A DNA stretch of 64,000 nt from Microbacterium sp. A20. Its GTDB lineage: Bacteria; Actinomycetota; Actinomycetes; Actinomycetales; Microbacteriaceae. Shown in pieces: positions 9,467 to 17,548 of the stretch. The position numbers were made by a program, and so were the translations under genes. The notes under the pieces are model-generated. The model did not search any database. It saw only the letters and a list, made by a program, of their open reading frames with translations, and was not told the origin of the DNA. Each line of letters begins with the position of its first letter. Positions within the stretch are counted from its first letter, which is position 1. The stretch covers positions 124,001 through 188,000 of the forward strand of contig NZ_SSDF01000091.1 of assembly GCF_004794515.1 (NCBI RefSeq), given 5' to 3'.

Positions 9467-9539
9467 GGCCCCATCGTATAGCGGCCTAGTACGCTGCCCT
9501 CTCACGGCGGTAACGCGGGTTCGAATCCCGCTGGGGTCA
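9467..9539 (+). tRNA. tRNA-Glu (anticodon CTC)
   Basis: A full cloverleaf can be drawn. The acceptor stem is GGCCCCA with TGGGGTC (one G-T pair), followed by TC at positions 8-9. The anticodon stem CTGCC/GGCGG carries the loop CTCTCAC with anticodon CTC. The T arm is GCGGG-TTCGAAT-CCCGC. The discriminator is A, and CCA is not encoded. The D-arm region GTATAGCGGCCTAGTAC resembles that of bacterial tRNA-Glu. Confidence 0.95.
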
Positions 9540-9548
9540 CACAACATG

Positions 9549-9585
9549 AGAAAGCCTCCGGTTCGCCGGGGGCTTTCTTGTTTTC
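9549..9585 (+). terminator. intrinsic terminator after tRNA-Glu
   Basis: GAAAGCC-CCGG, a TTCG tetraloop, then CCGG-GGCTTTC form a stable hairpin that is followed by TTGTTTT. This is a classic Rho-independent terminator directly behind the tRNA. Confidence 0.9.
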
Positions 9586-9597
9586 CGCACATGCGAA

Positions 9598-9628
9598 GAG
9601 GCCGCTTCCTGTTATCGGAAGCGGCCTC
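9598..9628. terminator. 12-bp hairpin between tRNA-Glu and the DUF4349 gene
   Basis: GAGGCCGCTTCC, a seven-base loop and GGAAGCGGCCTC form a perfect 12-bp stem. It lies just past the stop of the minus-strand DUF4349 gene, so it probably ends that transcript. The T-run is poor on both strands (GGTTTTC on the plus side after a short GC stretch). Confidence 0.6.
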
Positions 9629-9651
9629 CGCGGGGTTTTCGCCCGACGACG

Positions 9652-10770
9652 TCAAGCGTCCTCGGCGCCCGCCTGCTCCGCATTCGTCGGGGGAGCGGAA
9701 CGACGGTTCCGGCGCGCTCGACGGATCAGCCACACGATCAGCACCACGACGCCCACGACCGCGAGCCACGGGAGGACGAAGCCCACCGCGATCACGAGGG
9801 CGTTGAGCGAGACGACGAGGCCATTCCATCCGGCGAGCAGACCGTCGGCGAATCCCGCGGGGTCGGCGGTGGTGGCCGTCGTCTCCCGGGTGAGTTGCAC
9901 CTGAAGCGATGACATGGCGACCTGATCCTGCAGAGCCTCGAGCTGCTGCTCATACGACTCGAGCTGCGCCTGCCGGTCGGTCAGTGCGACCTCCGCCTCG
10001 ATCAGCTCGGAGACGCTGCCCGACTGCGACATCAGCTCGGTGAGACGATCGACGGAGGCCCGCGTGGAGTCGACGCGCGCCTGGAGATCGATGGAAACCG
10101 ACGTCACGTCCTGCTTCGACGTGGACGACGAGAGGACCTCACCGGTTTCGCCGAGCGCGGCGATCACCTCCGGCAGATCCGCGGAGGGTACGCGGATGCT
10201 GATCCAGCCGTACGCCGAGTCGGCGGGCGCAGGTTCCGACGTGGTGTCGAGGGCGACCGATTTCCCAACCTCGGTGCTCTCGACGTAGCCGTCGTGCTCC
10301 TCCGCGAGCGCGGCGATCGCCGACGCAGCGTCCGCGATGCTCTTCACCTGGACGGTCGCCTGCGCGGTCGCGATGATCTCGCGGTCGGCCTCGGCACTGT
10401 CGTTGCCGGCGACGGCGGAGTCGGAGACATTCCCGGGAAGCGATTCGGGTGCCGACTCGGACATCTGATCCGGGGATGACGACGAGGAGTCCATCGAGAC
10501 GCCGCCGGGGAGGCTTCCCCCATCGGCCGTCGACGATGCACTGCCGCCGACGGCGCCCAGTATCGGGGGAGTGACGAGGACGCCGACGACGAAGGCGGCG
10601 GCGATGCCGGCGCCGGTGAGCCAGCGCCGGCGGCGCTTCCTGGCGCGCTCGGCCCTCGGATGCGCAGGGGAGCGTTCTGCGGCGATCTCGGTGAACACGG
10701 CGGTCTCCATGCGGGCGATGGTCTCGTCCGACAGCACGGGCAGATCGCTGCGGGGAATCTGGTCGTTCAT
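9652..10770 (-). CDS. DUF4349 membrane protein, probable partner of the ECF sigma factor
   Basis: A 372-residue protein. The N-terminal 55 residues are cytoplasmic and charged (SDETIARMETAVFTEIAAERS), followed by a membrane helix at about 52-72 (WLTGAGIAAAFVVGVLV). A Ser/Asp-rich linker, a periplasm-facing DUF4349 domain (ATAQATVQVKSIADAASAI to MSSLQVQLTRE) with a coiled-coil section (about 255-300), and a C-terminal membrane helix (VLPWLAVVGVVVLIVWLI) with a basic tail complete it. Its ATG overlaps the sigma gene stop as ATGA. The layout, sigma factor first and a membrane protein with a short cytoplasmic head next, is that of a sigma/anti-sigma pair. That role is inferred; DUF4349 has no assigned function. 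Confidence 0.85.
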   Translation of the reverse strand: MNDQIPRSDLPVLSDETIARMETAVFTEIAAERSPAHPRAERARKRRRRWLTGAGIAAAFVVGVLVTPPILGAVGGSASSTADGGSLPGGVSMDSSSSSPDQMSESAPESLPGNVSDSAVAGNDSAEADREIIATAQATVQVKSIADAASAIAALAEEHDGYVESTEVGKSVALDTTSEPAPADSAYGWISIRVPSADLPEVIAALGETGEVLSSSTSKQDVTSVSIDLQARVDSTRASVDRLTELMSQSGSVSELIEAEVALTDRQAQLESYEQQLEALQDQVAMSSLQVQLTRETTATTADPAGFADGLLAGWNGLVVSLNALVIAVGFVLPWLAVVGVVVLIVWLIRRARRNRRSAPPTNAEQAGAEDA

Positions 10771-11327
10771 GCGTCTCTCACTTCCTTCACGGCGCCGCGC
10801 AACCGGGTGCGCACTCGGGAGAGACGATTGCGGACGACCGCGTGCGTGATGCCCAGTTCTTCGGCCGCGGCCTGGTAGGCGTATCCCTCGGATGCGCACA
10901 GGCGGAAGATCTCACGGTCGAGATCGTTCAGGTTGCCCACCTCAGCGGCGATCCGCGCGGCGAGCTCGGCCGTGATGACCTGTTCTTCCACGCTGACGAT
11001 GTCGGGGAGCAGGGTCTCATCGACGGCATCGGCGGTGTGCGCCTGGTCACGGCGTCGCTGGCGCAGCCGATTCGCGGCCTGGAAGCGGCAGATCGTGGCC
11101 AGCCAGGGCAGGATCGACTCGCCCTGGAGCTCGAGGGCGGGGAGTTTGCGCCATGCGACGACGAACGTCTCCTGCGTGACGTCCTCCGCATCGGCGGGCG
11201 ACGCGAGGATGCCCTGGGCGATCCAGTAGACCGGCCGCACGTGTGCGCGGTACAGCTCGCGGAAGGCGTTCTCGTCGCCGGCCGCGGCCTGCGCCGCCCA
11301 TTTCTGATCACTCGTCTGCACGGGCAT
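10767..11327 (-). CDS. ECF-type RNA polymerase sigma factor
   Basis: A 186-residue sigma-70 family protein. Region 2 covers about residues 20-90 (AFRELYRAHVRPVYWIAQGI, then DAEDVTQETFVVAWRKLP). Region 4 covers about 125-180 (LNDLDREIFRLCASEGYAYQAAAEELGITHAVVRNRLSRVRTRL) with the helix-turn-helix. It recruits core RNA polymerase to a specific promoter set. It is the first gene of a two-gene unit with the DUF4349 membrane protein, overlapping it by 4 bp. Confidence 0.93.
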   Translation of the reverse strand: MPVQTSDQKWAAQAAAGDENAFRELYRAHVRPVYWIAQGILASPADAEDVTQETFVVAWRKLPALELQGESILPWLATICRFQAANRLRQRRRDQAHTADAVDETLLPDIVSVEEQVITAELAARIAAEVGNLNDLDREIFRLCASEGYAYQAAAEELGITHAVVRNRLSRVRTRLRGAVKEVRDA

Positions 11328-11449
11328 CCTGATTCCGTTCGGTGTCTCTCACCAGGGAAGTGTCGATCGCTGCCTCATCGTCTCAGATTCGGTCGTCGCG
11401 TTCGCGTGTTCGCTGTTCCCCGAGATGCCGCGGCTCCGGTAGCATTGCC

Positions 11450-11555
11450 CGGCGAGAGGGAGTATCCCGGATCCGCGCGTAACGTCATCACGAGCACCGT
11501 CATCGCTGCTCCGGGCGCGCGACGCACATCTGTGCGGGGGAGAGACTTTCGACGT
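11450..11555 (+). ncRNA. yybP-ykoY (manganese) riboswitch upstream of terC
   Basis: The conserved L1 motif GGGAGTA is at 11458-11464 and the L3 motif GAGAGAC at 11540-11546. P1 closes exactly as expected: CGAGAG (11453-11458) pairs with CTTTCG (11546-11551) with one G-U pair. CGCACA-TC-TGTGCG (11523-11536) forms the hairpin leading into L3. GCGCG repeats on both sides of the GTCATCACG stretch can form P2. It sits about 35 bp before the terC start. This class binds Mn2+ and commonly precedes terC-type membrane protein genes. The motif match is by eye; no covariance model was run. Confidence 0.85.
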
Positions 11556-11590
11556 ATTCCCGACCCCTCCGCGAAAGGCCCAGTGCGCCC

Positions 11591-12595
11591 TTGGAAATCC
11601 CTGTCTGGTTCGAGATCACCTCGATGGTCGTCCTCACGATCATCCTGATCGGCGACCTGCTCCTCATCCGGCTGCGGCCGCACATCCCCTCGACGAAGGA
11701 GTCCACCCTGTGGGTGGTCTTCTATGTGGGCCTCGCACTGCTGTTCGCGGTGCTCCTGGGCAACGTCGGCGGCTGGCAGAACGCCGGCGACTTCATCACC
11801 GGCTGGGCCCTCGAATACAGCCTGTCGATCGACAACCTCTTCGTCTTCGTCCTGATCATGGCTCAGTTCGCGGTGCCACGGCGCCTGCAGCAGCAGGTCC
11901 TCATGGTCGGCATCATCATCGCGCTGGTGCTGCGTGGCCTCTTCATCCTCGCCGGTGTGGCGATCGTCGAGAACTTCTCGCCGATCTTCTACATCTTCGG
12001 TGCGTTCCTCATCTGGACGGCGATCCGTCAGGCCATGCCCGACGGCGACCACGAGGGCGAGGTCAAGCGTGAGAACTTCATCGTGCGGTTGCTGCGGCGC
12101 CGCGTCGACATCAGCGAGGAGTACGACGGATCGAAGATCCGCACCACGGTCAACGGCAAGCGCATGTGGACGCCGATGGTGATCGTCTTCATCACGATCG
12201 GTGTCACCGACCTGATCTTCGCGATCGACTCGATCCCCGCGATCTTCGAGATCACCACGAACGGCTTCCTCGTCTTCGCGGCCAACATCTTCGCGCTCAT
12301 GGGTCTGCGCCAGCTCTACTTCCTGCTCGGCGACCTGCTCGATCGTCTCCGCTACCTGCACTACGGCATCGCGGTGATCCTCGGCTTCATCGGCATCAAG
12401 CTGATCCTGCACGCGCTGCACGTGAACGAGCTTCCGTTCATCAACGGCGGAGAGCACGTCGAGTGGGTTCCCGACATCAGCAACATGGTCTCGCTCGGCG
12501 TGATCCTGGCCTCGATGACCATCGCGACGGTCGCGAGCCTCATCGCCTCCTCGCGCGACAAGCGCGCGGAGAAGAAGGCCGCGCTCAGCGAGTAG
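11591..12595 (+). CDS. terC: TerC-family integral membrane metal exporter
   Basis: A 334-residue membrane protein of the TerC family. It opens with EIPVWFEITSMVVLTIILIGDLLLIRLRPHIPS and has seven or more membrane helices. The family's acidic membrane motifs are present: SLSIDNLFVFVLIM (about 78-91) and LIFAIDSIPAIFEIT (about 211-225). These Asp residues are thought to handle metal ions. TerC/Alx-type proteins move Mn2+ or protect metalloprotein secretion. The start is a TTG at 11591, chosen because homologues begin at this point and GAAAGG lies upstream. The riboswitch before the gene indicates induction by manganese. Confidence 0.92.
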   Translation: MEIPVWFEITSMVVLTIILIGDLLLIRLRPHIPSTKESTLWVVFYVGLALLFAVLLGNVGGWQNAGDFITGWALEYSLSIDNLFVFVLIMAQFAVPRRLQQQVLMVGIIIALVLRGLFILAGVAIVENFSPIFYIFGAFLIWTAIRQAMPDGDHEGEVKRENFIVRLLRRRVDISEEYDGSKIRTTVNGKRMWTPMVIVFITIGVTDLIFAIDSIPAIFEITTNGFLVFAANIFALMGLRQLYFLLGDLLDRLRYLHYGIAVILGFIGIKLILHALHVNELPFINGGEHVEWVPDISNMVSLGVILASMTIATVASLIASSRDKRAEKKAALSE

Positions 12596-12607
12596 TCCTT
12601 GCGGCGG

Positions 12608-12635
12608 ACCTGCGCGCTTCAGAACGCGCGCAGGT
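12608..12635. terminator. bidirectional hairpin between terC and the monooxygenase gene
   Basis: ACCTGCGCGC, an eight-base loop and GCGCGCAGGT form a perfect 10-bp stem in the gap between two convergent genes; its right arm lies inside the end of the monooxygenase gene. No long T-run follows on either strand. Confidence 0.55.
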
Positions 12636-13932
12636 TCGTCTGCAGGCCGCCGTCCGCGTACTCGCGACGGAGGATGCCACGGCGCCGCAGGACGGGCACG
12701 AGCTCGTCGAGCGTGCGGTGCAGGGTGACCGGGTGGAAGTCACCCCAGAGCAGCACGCCGTCATTGCCCCACTCGCCGAGTTCCTCGATCAGGTCGGCGA
12801 ACTCCTCGGCCGTTCCCACGAACCCGGAGCGGTCCGTGATCCGGCCCGTGCGTGCCAGCGCCGTCAGATGAGCGCGCAGCGGGGCCTCCTCGCCGCGGTC
12901 TCCGATCAGACGCTGGATGCTTCCGCGGGAGACGTGGGCGCCGAAGATCGAGAGGTCGAGCGCGGTGTCGAGGTCGAGGGACGTCAGGTCGGTCTCGAGG
13001 TCGCTGGACTGCTTGCGGGCGATCTGCACCAGTGCTGCGTCGTCGGGGTGGGCGGAGGCGGCGACGATGCGATCCGCCTCCTCGCGCGATGAGGTGATCA
13101 CGGGCTGGATGGCGAAGAGGATCTTGATGTCCTCGGGCCGCCGCCCCTTCGCGATCGCCGCCTCGTGCACTCTGGCGCGGTAGTCGCGGACGGACTTCTC
13201 GTTCAACGGGGCCAGAGCGAGCTGGACATCGGAGTTCGCACCCGCGAAGCCCAGTCCACGCCCGGAACCGCCGGGGGAGACGATCGCGGGATCCCCATCC
13301 GTGAACGGGAGGGCGTTGAGCGGGCCGTCGAAGGCGAAGTGCTCGCCTCGGTGGCGGACCGGCTGCAGCTTCGCGCCGTCTGCGTAGACGCCGGTGTCTC
13401 GGTCGGACACGAGCGCACCGTCGTCCCAGCTGTGCCACAGGGCGCGGATGCCGGCGAGCCATTCCTCCGCCCGGTCGTACGCCTCGTCGTGACCGAGCTG
13501 CGGCGCGTCGGAGAAGTGTCGCGCGCTTCCGGTGTCCGTGACCACGTTGAGACCGAGCCGATGCCCGCTCAGGTGCTGCAGCGTCGCGAACTGGCGCGCC
13601 GCGGTGTATGGCAGGTACGCGGCGGGATTGACGGTCGGCACCACGCCCAGGTGCCTCGTCGCCTGGAACAGGTACGGGGCGAGGAGGAGCGGATCGTGCT
13701 TGGGGCCGCCGAAAGCATGGCGGACCCGCAGGTCGATCGTGGACGGCGACCCCAACGACGGCGCGTCCTCGATGATGACCAGGTCGAAACCCGCCTGCTC
13801 GAGGGTGCGAGCAGCGTCCTGGTACACCTCCGGACGCGTCCAGTCGTAGTCCCAGTCGAGCGAGGGATAGCCCCAGCCCTGCGGACCGAAACCGCGCGCG
13901 AGGAACCAGCCGAAGTGCTGGGGGCGGCTCAT
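12619..13932 (-). CDS. LLM-class flavin-dependent monooxygenase (NtaA/SnaA/DszA type)
   Basis: A 437-residue luciferase-like monooxygenase. The opening HFGWFLARGFGPQGWGYP and the segment AARTLEQAGFDLVIIEDAPS fit the NtaA/SnaA/DszA branch, which uses FMNH2 and O2 to attack C-S or C-N bonds or related substrates. The core SGHRLGLNVVTD (about 122-133) and SPGGSGRGLGFAGANSD (about 218-234) match the phosphate-binding and flavin-binding parts. A separate flavin reductase would be needed and is not in this window. The ATG overlaps the stop of the PLP sulfhydrylase gene by 4 bp. The pairing suggests release of sulfur from an organosulfur compound, but the substrate is not known. Confidence 0.88.
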   Translation of the reverse strand: MSRPQHFGWFLARGFGPQGWGYPSLDWDYDWTRPEVYQDAARTLEQAGFDLVIIEDAPSLGSPSTIDLRVRHAFGGPKHDPLLLAPYLFQATRHLGVVPTVNPAAYLPYTAARQFATLQHLSGHRLGLNVVTDTGSARHFSDAPQLGHDEAYDRAEEWLAGIRALWHSWDDGALVSDRDTGVYADGAKLQPVRHRGEHFAFDGPLNALPFTDGDPAIVSPGGSGRGLGFAGANSDVQLALAPLNEKSVRDYRARVHEAAIAKGRRPEDIKILFAIQPVITSSREEADRIVAASAHPDDAALVQIARKQSSDLETDLTSLDLDTALDLSIFGAHVSRGSIQRLIGDRGEEAPLRAHLTALARTGRITDRSGFVGTAEEFADLIEELGEWGNDGVLLWGDFHPVTLHRTLDELVPVLRRRGILRREYADGGLQTNLRAF

Positions 13933-15224
13933 GCCACCGTCTCCCGCACGCCCTGGAGCACGTGCGACAGGTCGGCGATGAGATCGTCGACATCCTCGAT
14001 GCCGATCGACAGACGCAGGGTTCCCGGTCGTACGCCGAGAACCTCGCGCTCCTCATCGGTGCGCTGCGCATGACTCGTCGTCCCTGGATGCAGCACCAGG
14101 GAGCGGACGTCGCCGATATGGGTCATGTGCGTGAAGACCTGCACGTTCTCGACGAATCGGCGTGCCGCGGGGAGCCCGCCGCGCAGGGTGAACGTGAAGA
14201 TCGACCCCGATCCACCGTCGAGGTACCGCTTCCCGAGCTCATGGTCGGGATGAGAGGGAAGCCCGACGTAGTCGACGCTCTCGACAGCGTCGTGCTGTTC
14301 CAACCACTGGGCGATCTGGAGGGCGTTGCGGGACTGCCGCTCGACGCGGAGGCCGAGCGTCTCCACACCCTGGCCGATCAGGAAGGCGTTCAGCGGAGAC
14401 GGCGACGCTCCGAAACGCGGTGCCACCGACTCCCGGGCATAGGCGATGCGAGCGCGACCGCCGTGACGAGCGAAGACGCTGGGCGCGTCGCCGCGTCCGG
14501 GAAGGACGAGGTGCGGCGCGTTGTGTCCCGCGAGCTCGGCGTCGAAGCGACCGTCGTCGATGATCACGCCGCCGAGGACGGATCCGTGGCCGGCCAGGAA
14601 CTTCGACGCGGAGTGGACGACGATCGCCGCGCCGTGCTCGATCGGTCGCAGCAGGGCCGGGGTCGCCAGGGTGTTGTCCACGACCAGCGGGATCGCGAGA
14701 TCATCGGCGATGTCGCTGATGGCACGCACGTCGAGCACATCGTTGCGCGCGTTCGCGAGTGACTCGGCGAACAGCGCGCGCGTATTCGGACGGATCGCCG
14801 CACGCCAGGCATCCGGGTCCGAGATGTCTTCGACGAACGTCACGTCGATGTCGAGACGCGCCAGGTTGTCGAGGAAGAGGCCCCTGGTGCCCTCATAGAT
14901 GTGCGTGGAGGAGACGATGTGATCGCCGGCGCCCACGACGGTGAGCAGGGCGGTCGCTACCGCCGCCTGTCCGCTCGCGACCAGCACCGCGTCCGCGCCC
15001 GACTCCAGAGCCGCGAGCTGGCGCTCCACGGCCCGAACCGTCGGGTTGCCCGTGCGGGTGTATCCGAAGCCGGTGCCGGTGCTGAAGTGGTCCGCTGCGT
15101 GATCGAAGTCATCGAACTCGAAGCCTGCCGTGAGGTAGATCGGGGTCGCGCGAGAGGACGCCGTCTCACGGCTTCTCGCCGCGTGGACCGCACGGGTGGC
15201 GAAGCGGGCGGTGTCGACGGTCAT
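13929..15224 (-). CDS. O-acetylhomoserine/O-acetylserine sulfhydrylase-type PLP enzyme
   Basis: A 431-residue Cys/Met-metabolism PLP enzyme (cystathionine gamma-synthase superfamily). The PLP lysine is Lys208 in VVHSASKFLAGHG. Other family marks are YTRTGNPTVRAVERQLAALE (about 55-74), ASGQAAVATALL (about 83-94), and VVDNTLATPALLRPIEHGA (about 181-199). The long form with the insert and the C-terminal TRGLSIGIED-like region (LRLSIGIEDVDDLIADL) resembles O-acetylhomoserine sulfhydrylase, which makes homocysteine from sulfide. It is the first gene of a two-gene unit with the flavin monooxygenase, and it is divergent from the leucine leader. Cystathionine-forming or -cleaving activity cannot be excluded. 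Confidence 0.88.
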   Translation of the reverse strand: MTVDTARFATRAVHAARSRETASSRATPIYLTAGFEFDDFDHAADHFSTGTGFGYTRTGNPTVRAVERQLAALESGADAVLVASGQAAVATALLTVVGAGDHIVSSTHIYEGTRGLFLDNLARLDIDVTFVEDISDPDAWRAAIRPNTRALFAESLANARNDVLDVRAISDIADDLAIPLVVDNTLATPALLRPIEHGAAIVVHSASKFLAGHGSVLGGVIIDDGRFDAELAGHNAPHLVLPGRGDAPSVFARHGGRARIAYARESVAPRFGASPSPLNAFLIGQGVETLGLRVERQSRNALQIAQWLEQHDAVESVDYVGLPSHPDHELGKRYLDGGSGSIFTFTLRGGLPAARRFVENVQVFTHMTHIGDVRSLVLHPGTTSHAQRTDEEREVLGVRPGTLRLSIGIEDVDDLIADLSHVLQGVRETVA

Positions 15225-15292
15225 GCGGTGCCTCTCAGTCGTTCGGGTGTCAACAGAGTGTCATGACGGGTCGGAGCGCGTCCGAGCGGTGG

Positions 15293-15304
15293 TAATCTGA
15301 CGTC
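15293..15304 (+). promoter_or_regulatory. leaderless-type -10 box before the leucine leader peptide
   Basis: TAATCT at 15293-15298 plus six bases leads directly to ATG at 15305. Transcription would begin at the start codon of the leader peptide. Confidence 0.65.
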
Positions 15305-15355
15305 ATGCGGACCGTGCTCCTTCTTCTTAGCGGCCGCGACGAGACCTCGATCTGA
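15305..15355 (+). CDS. leuL: leucine leader peptide (16 aa) before leuC
   Basis: ATG at 15305 reads [16 protein letters not shown] and stops with TGA at 15353-15355. Four consecutive leucine codons (CTC CTT CTT CTT, 15317-15328) lie immediately before an inverted repeat whose left arm begins at 15334, inside the peptide's own reading frame. A ribosome stalled at these codons for lack of charged leucine tRNA would cover that arm. The position upstream of leuC, the Leu run and the overlap with a hairpin are the marks of ribosome-mediated attenuation. The peptide itself probably has no function after translation. Confidence 0.85.
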   Translation: MRTVLLLLSGRDETSI

Positions 15356-15372
15356 GCCCCTCCTCGTCGCGG
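15334..15372 (+). promoter_or_regulatory. attenuator hairpin of the leuCD leader
   Basis: CCGCGACGAG (15334-15343) and CTCGTCGCGG (15363-15372) form a perfect 10-bp stem. The left arm overlaps the leader peptide coding region five bases after its last Leu codon. No T-run follows, so termination may need another factor, or the hairpin may act on translation. Confidence 0.7.
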
Positions 15373-15413
15373 AGTCCATCGTGGGCCGAACCGCCAGCCA
15401 CAGGAGACACGCA

Positions 15414-16886
15414 ATGACCACCCCCGCAAACGGTGCCGATTCCGCACGCCGCCGGACCCTCGCCGAGAAGGTCTGGGACGAGCACCTGGTCGTCAAGGGC
15501 GAGAACGGCGAGCCCGACCTCATCTACATCGATCTGCACCTCGTGCACGAGGTCACCAGCCCGCAGGCGTTCGACGGCCTCCGCAGCGAGGGGCGGCCGC
15601 TGCGTCGCCTGGACCTGACCATCGCGACCGAGGACCACAACACCCCGACGCTGGAGATCCACAAGCCGATCGCCGATCTGACCAGCCGCACGCAGATCGA
15701 GACACTGCGCCGCAACGCCGCCGAGTTCGGGGTGCGTCTGCACTCTCTCGGTGACGCGGAGCAGGGCATCGTGCACGTCGTGGGACCCCAGCTCGGACTG
15801 ACGATGCCCGGCATCACGGTGGTCTGCGGCGACTCGCACACCTCGACGCACGGCGCGTTCGGAGCCATGGCCTTCGGCATCGGGACCAGCGAGGTCGAGC
15901 ACGTCATGGCCACGCAGACGCTACCGCTGAAGCCGTTCAAGACGATGGCGATCAACGTCGAAGGCACACTGCGCGAAGGCGTCACCGCGAAGGACATCAT
16001 CCTCGCCGTGATCGCGAAGATCGGCACCGGCGGCGGTCAGGGCTACGTGCTCGAGTATCGCGGCAGCGCCATCCGCGCCCTCTCCATGGAGGGCCGCATG
16101 ACGATCTGCAACATGTCGATCGAGGCGGGAGCGCGGGCCGGGATGGTCGCGCCCGACGAGACCACCTTCGCCTACCTCGAAGGTCGTCCGCACGCCCCGA
16201 ATGGCGCGGACTGGGACGACGCCGTCGCCTACTGGCGCACCCTGCCGACCGACGAGGGCGCGACGTTCGATGCGGAGGTCTTCATCGACGCCGACGAGCT
16301 CGAGCCGTTCGTGACCTGGGGGACGAATCCGGGTCAGGGAAGCTCGCTGTCGTCGTCGGTGCCGAATCCCGCCGAGATCGCAGACCCGAACGAGCGGGCT
16401 GCGGCCGAGCGGGCGCTGGAGTACATGGACCTCACGCCGGGAACGCCTCTCAAGGAGGTCCCGGTGGACGCGGTCTTCATGGGCTCGTGCACCAACAGTC
16501 GCATCGAGGACCTGCGCGCCTTCGCCTCGATCATCCAGGGCAAGAAGAAGGCCGACGGCGTGCGCGTCATGGTCGTCCCCGGGTCCGCGCGCGTGCGCCT
16601 CGAGGCCGAGGCCGAGGGCCTCGACAAGGTCATCACCGACTTCGGAGCGGAATGGCGCTTCGCCGGCTGTTCGATGTGTCTGGGCATGAATCCCGACCAG
16701 CTCGCACCGGGGGAGCGCTGTGCTTCCACGTCGAACCGCAACTTCGAAGGACGACAGGGCAAGGGAGGGCGCACACACCTCGTATCGCCGCTCGTCGCCG
16801 CCGCGACCGCGATCCGCGGCACGCTTTCGAGCCCGAGCGACCTGACGGATGCTTCGACAGGCTCAGCAACCCAGGAGGGAAACTGA
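15414..16886 (+). CDS. leuC: 3-isopropylmalate dehydratase, large subunit
   Basis: A 490-residue aconitase-superfamily protein that, with LeuD, isomerises 2- to 3-isopropylmalate in leucine synthesis. It begins [14 protein letters not shown], as usual for LeuC. The active region [22 protein letters not shown] is intact. The three [4Fe-4S] cysteines lie in MGSCTNSR (about 360) and [12 protein letters not shown] (about 421-424). The start was set at 15414 by AGGAG eight bases upstream. The C-terminal tail is unusual: its last residues (about [11 protein letters not shown]) are encoded by a sequence that resembles an actinobacterial dispersed repeat. The stop and the leuD start share one base (TGATG). 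Confidence 0.97.
   Translation: MTTPANGADSARRRTLAEKVWDEHLVVKGENGEPDLIYIDLHLVHEVTSPQAFDGLRSEGRPLRRLDLTIATEDHNTPTLEIHKPIADLTSRTQIETLRRNAAEFGVRLHSLGDAEQGIVHVVGPQLGLTMPGITVVCGDSHTSTHGAFGAMAFGIGTSEVEHVMATQTLPLKPFKTMAINVEGTLREGVTAKDIILAVIAKIGTGGGQGYVLEYRGSAIRALSMEGRMTICNMSIEAGARAGMVAPDETTFAYLEGRPHAPNGADWDDAVAYWRTLPTDEGATFDAEVFIDADELEPFVTWGTNPGQGSSLSSSVPNPAEIADPNERAAAERALEYMDLTPGTPLKEVPVDAVFMGSCTNSRIEDLRAFASIIQGKKKADGVRVMVVPGSARVRLEAEAEGLDKVITDFGAEWRFAGCSMCLGMNPDQLAPGERCASTSNRNFEGRQGKGGRTHLVSPLVAAATAIRGTLSSPSDLTDASTGSATQEGN
16851..16872. repeat. copy of a REP-like element at the 3' end of leuC
   Basis: GCTTCGACAGGCTCAGCAAC at 16851-16870 matches, from memory, a short repeat scattered through many Microbacteriaceae genomes (core TTCGACAGGCTCAG). 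It lies inside the coding frame and supplies the last codons of leuC just before the leuD ribosome binding site CAGGAGG. I saw no second copy in this window. Confidence 0.5.
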
Positions 16887-17482
16887 TGGAGAAGTTCATC
16901 ACGCACACGGGCATCGCGGCACCTCTGAAGCGCTCGAACGTCGACACCGACCAGATCATCCCGGCTGTGTTCCTGAAGCGCGTCACGAAGACGGGCTTCG
17001 AAGACGCGCTGTTCCACGGCTGGCGGCAGGACCCCGATTTCGTGCTCAACCAGGCGCCGTTCCAGGGTGCATCCGTGCTGCTCGCCGGACCCGATTTCGG
17101 CACGGGGTCCAGCCGAGAGCACGCGGTCTGGGCGCTGCGGGACTTCGGCTTCAAGGTCGTGCTCAGCCCTCGGTTCGCCGACATCTTCCGCGGGAACTCC
17201 GGCAAGCAGGGGCTGCTCGCGGCGACGATCTCAGAAGAGGATCTCGAGCGTTTCTGGGCCGAGATCGACCGGAATCCCGGGGTTCGGATGACCGTCGACC
17301 TCGAGGCGCGCAGCGCGTCGATCGGTGACGTCCAGGCCGACATCGGGATCGACGATTACACTAGATGGCGGCTCCTCGAAGGGCTCGATGACATCGGGCT
17401 CACGCTGCGCAACGAAGACAAGATCGCGCAGTTCGAGGCCCGTCGCGAGTCGTGGCGGCCCCGAACCCTTCCCGTTCAGTAG
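16886..17482 (+). CDS. leuD: 3-isopropylmalate dehydratase, small subunit
   Basis: A 198-residue LeuD. The swivelling-domain motifs are clear: [19 protein letters not shown] (about 14-32), [17 protein letters not shown] (about 68-84), and [15 protein letters not shown] (about 97-111). It pairs with LeuC to form the active isopropylmalate isomerase. It is translationally coupled to leuC by a 1-base overlap and has a strong CCAGGAGG before it. Length is normal. Confidence 0.97.
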   Translation: MEKFITHTGIAAPLKRSNVDTDQIIPAVFLKRVTKTGFEDALFHGWRQDPDFVLNQAPFQGASVLLAGPDFGTGSSREHAVWALRDFGFKVVLSPRFADIFRGNSGKQGLLAATISEEDLERFWAEIDRNPGVRMTVDLEARSASIGDVQADIGIDDYTRWRLLEGLDDIGLTLRNEDKIAQFEARRESWRPRTLPVQ

Positions 17483-17486
17483 ACGG

Positions 17487-17521
17487 CGGGGGCGGGGGAG
17501 CCCAGGGGCAACCCGCCCCCG
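17487..17521 (+). terminator. GC-rich hairpin between leuD and murA
   Basis: CGGGGGCGGG and CCCGCCCCCG form a perfect 10-bp stem with a 15-base loop. It separates the leucine genes from murA. No T-run follows, so it may only attenuate readthrough or protect the leuCD message. Confidence 0.5.
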
Positions 17522-17548
17522 AAATCCGTAGATGAAGTGAGGCTCCGA

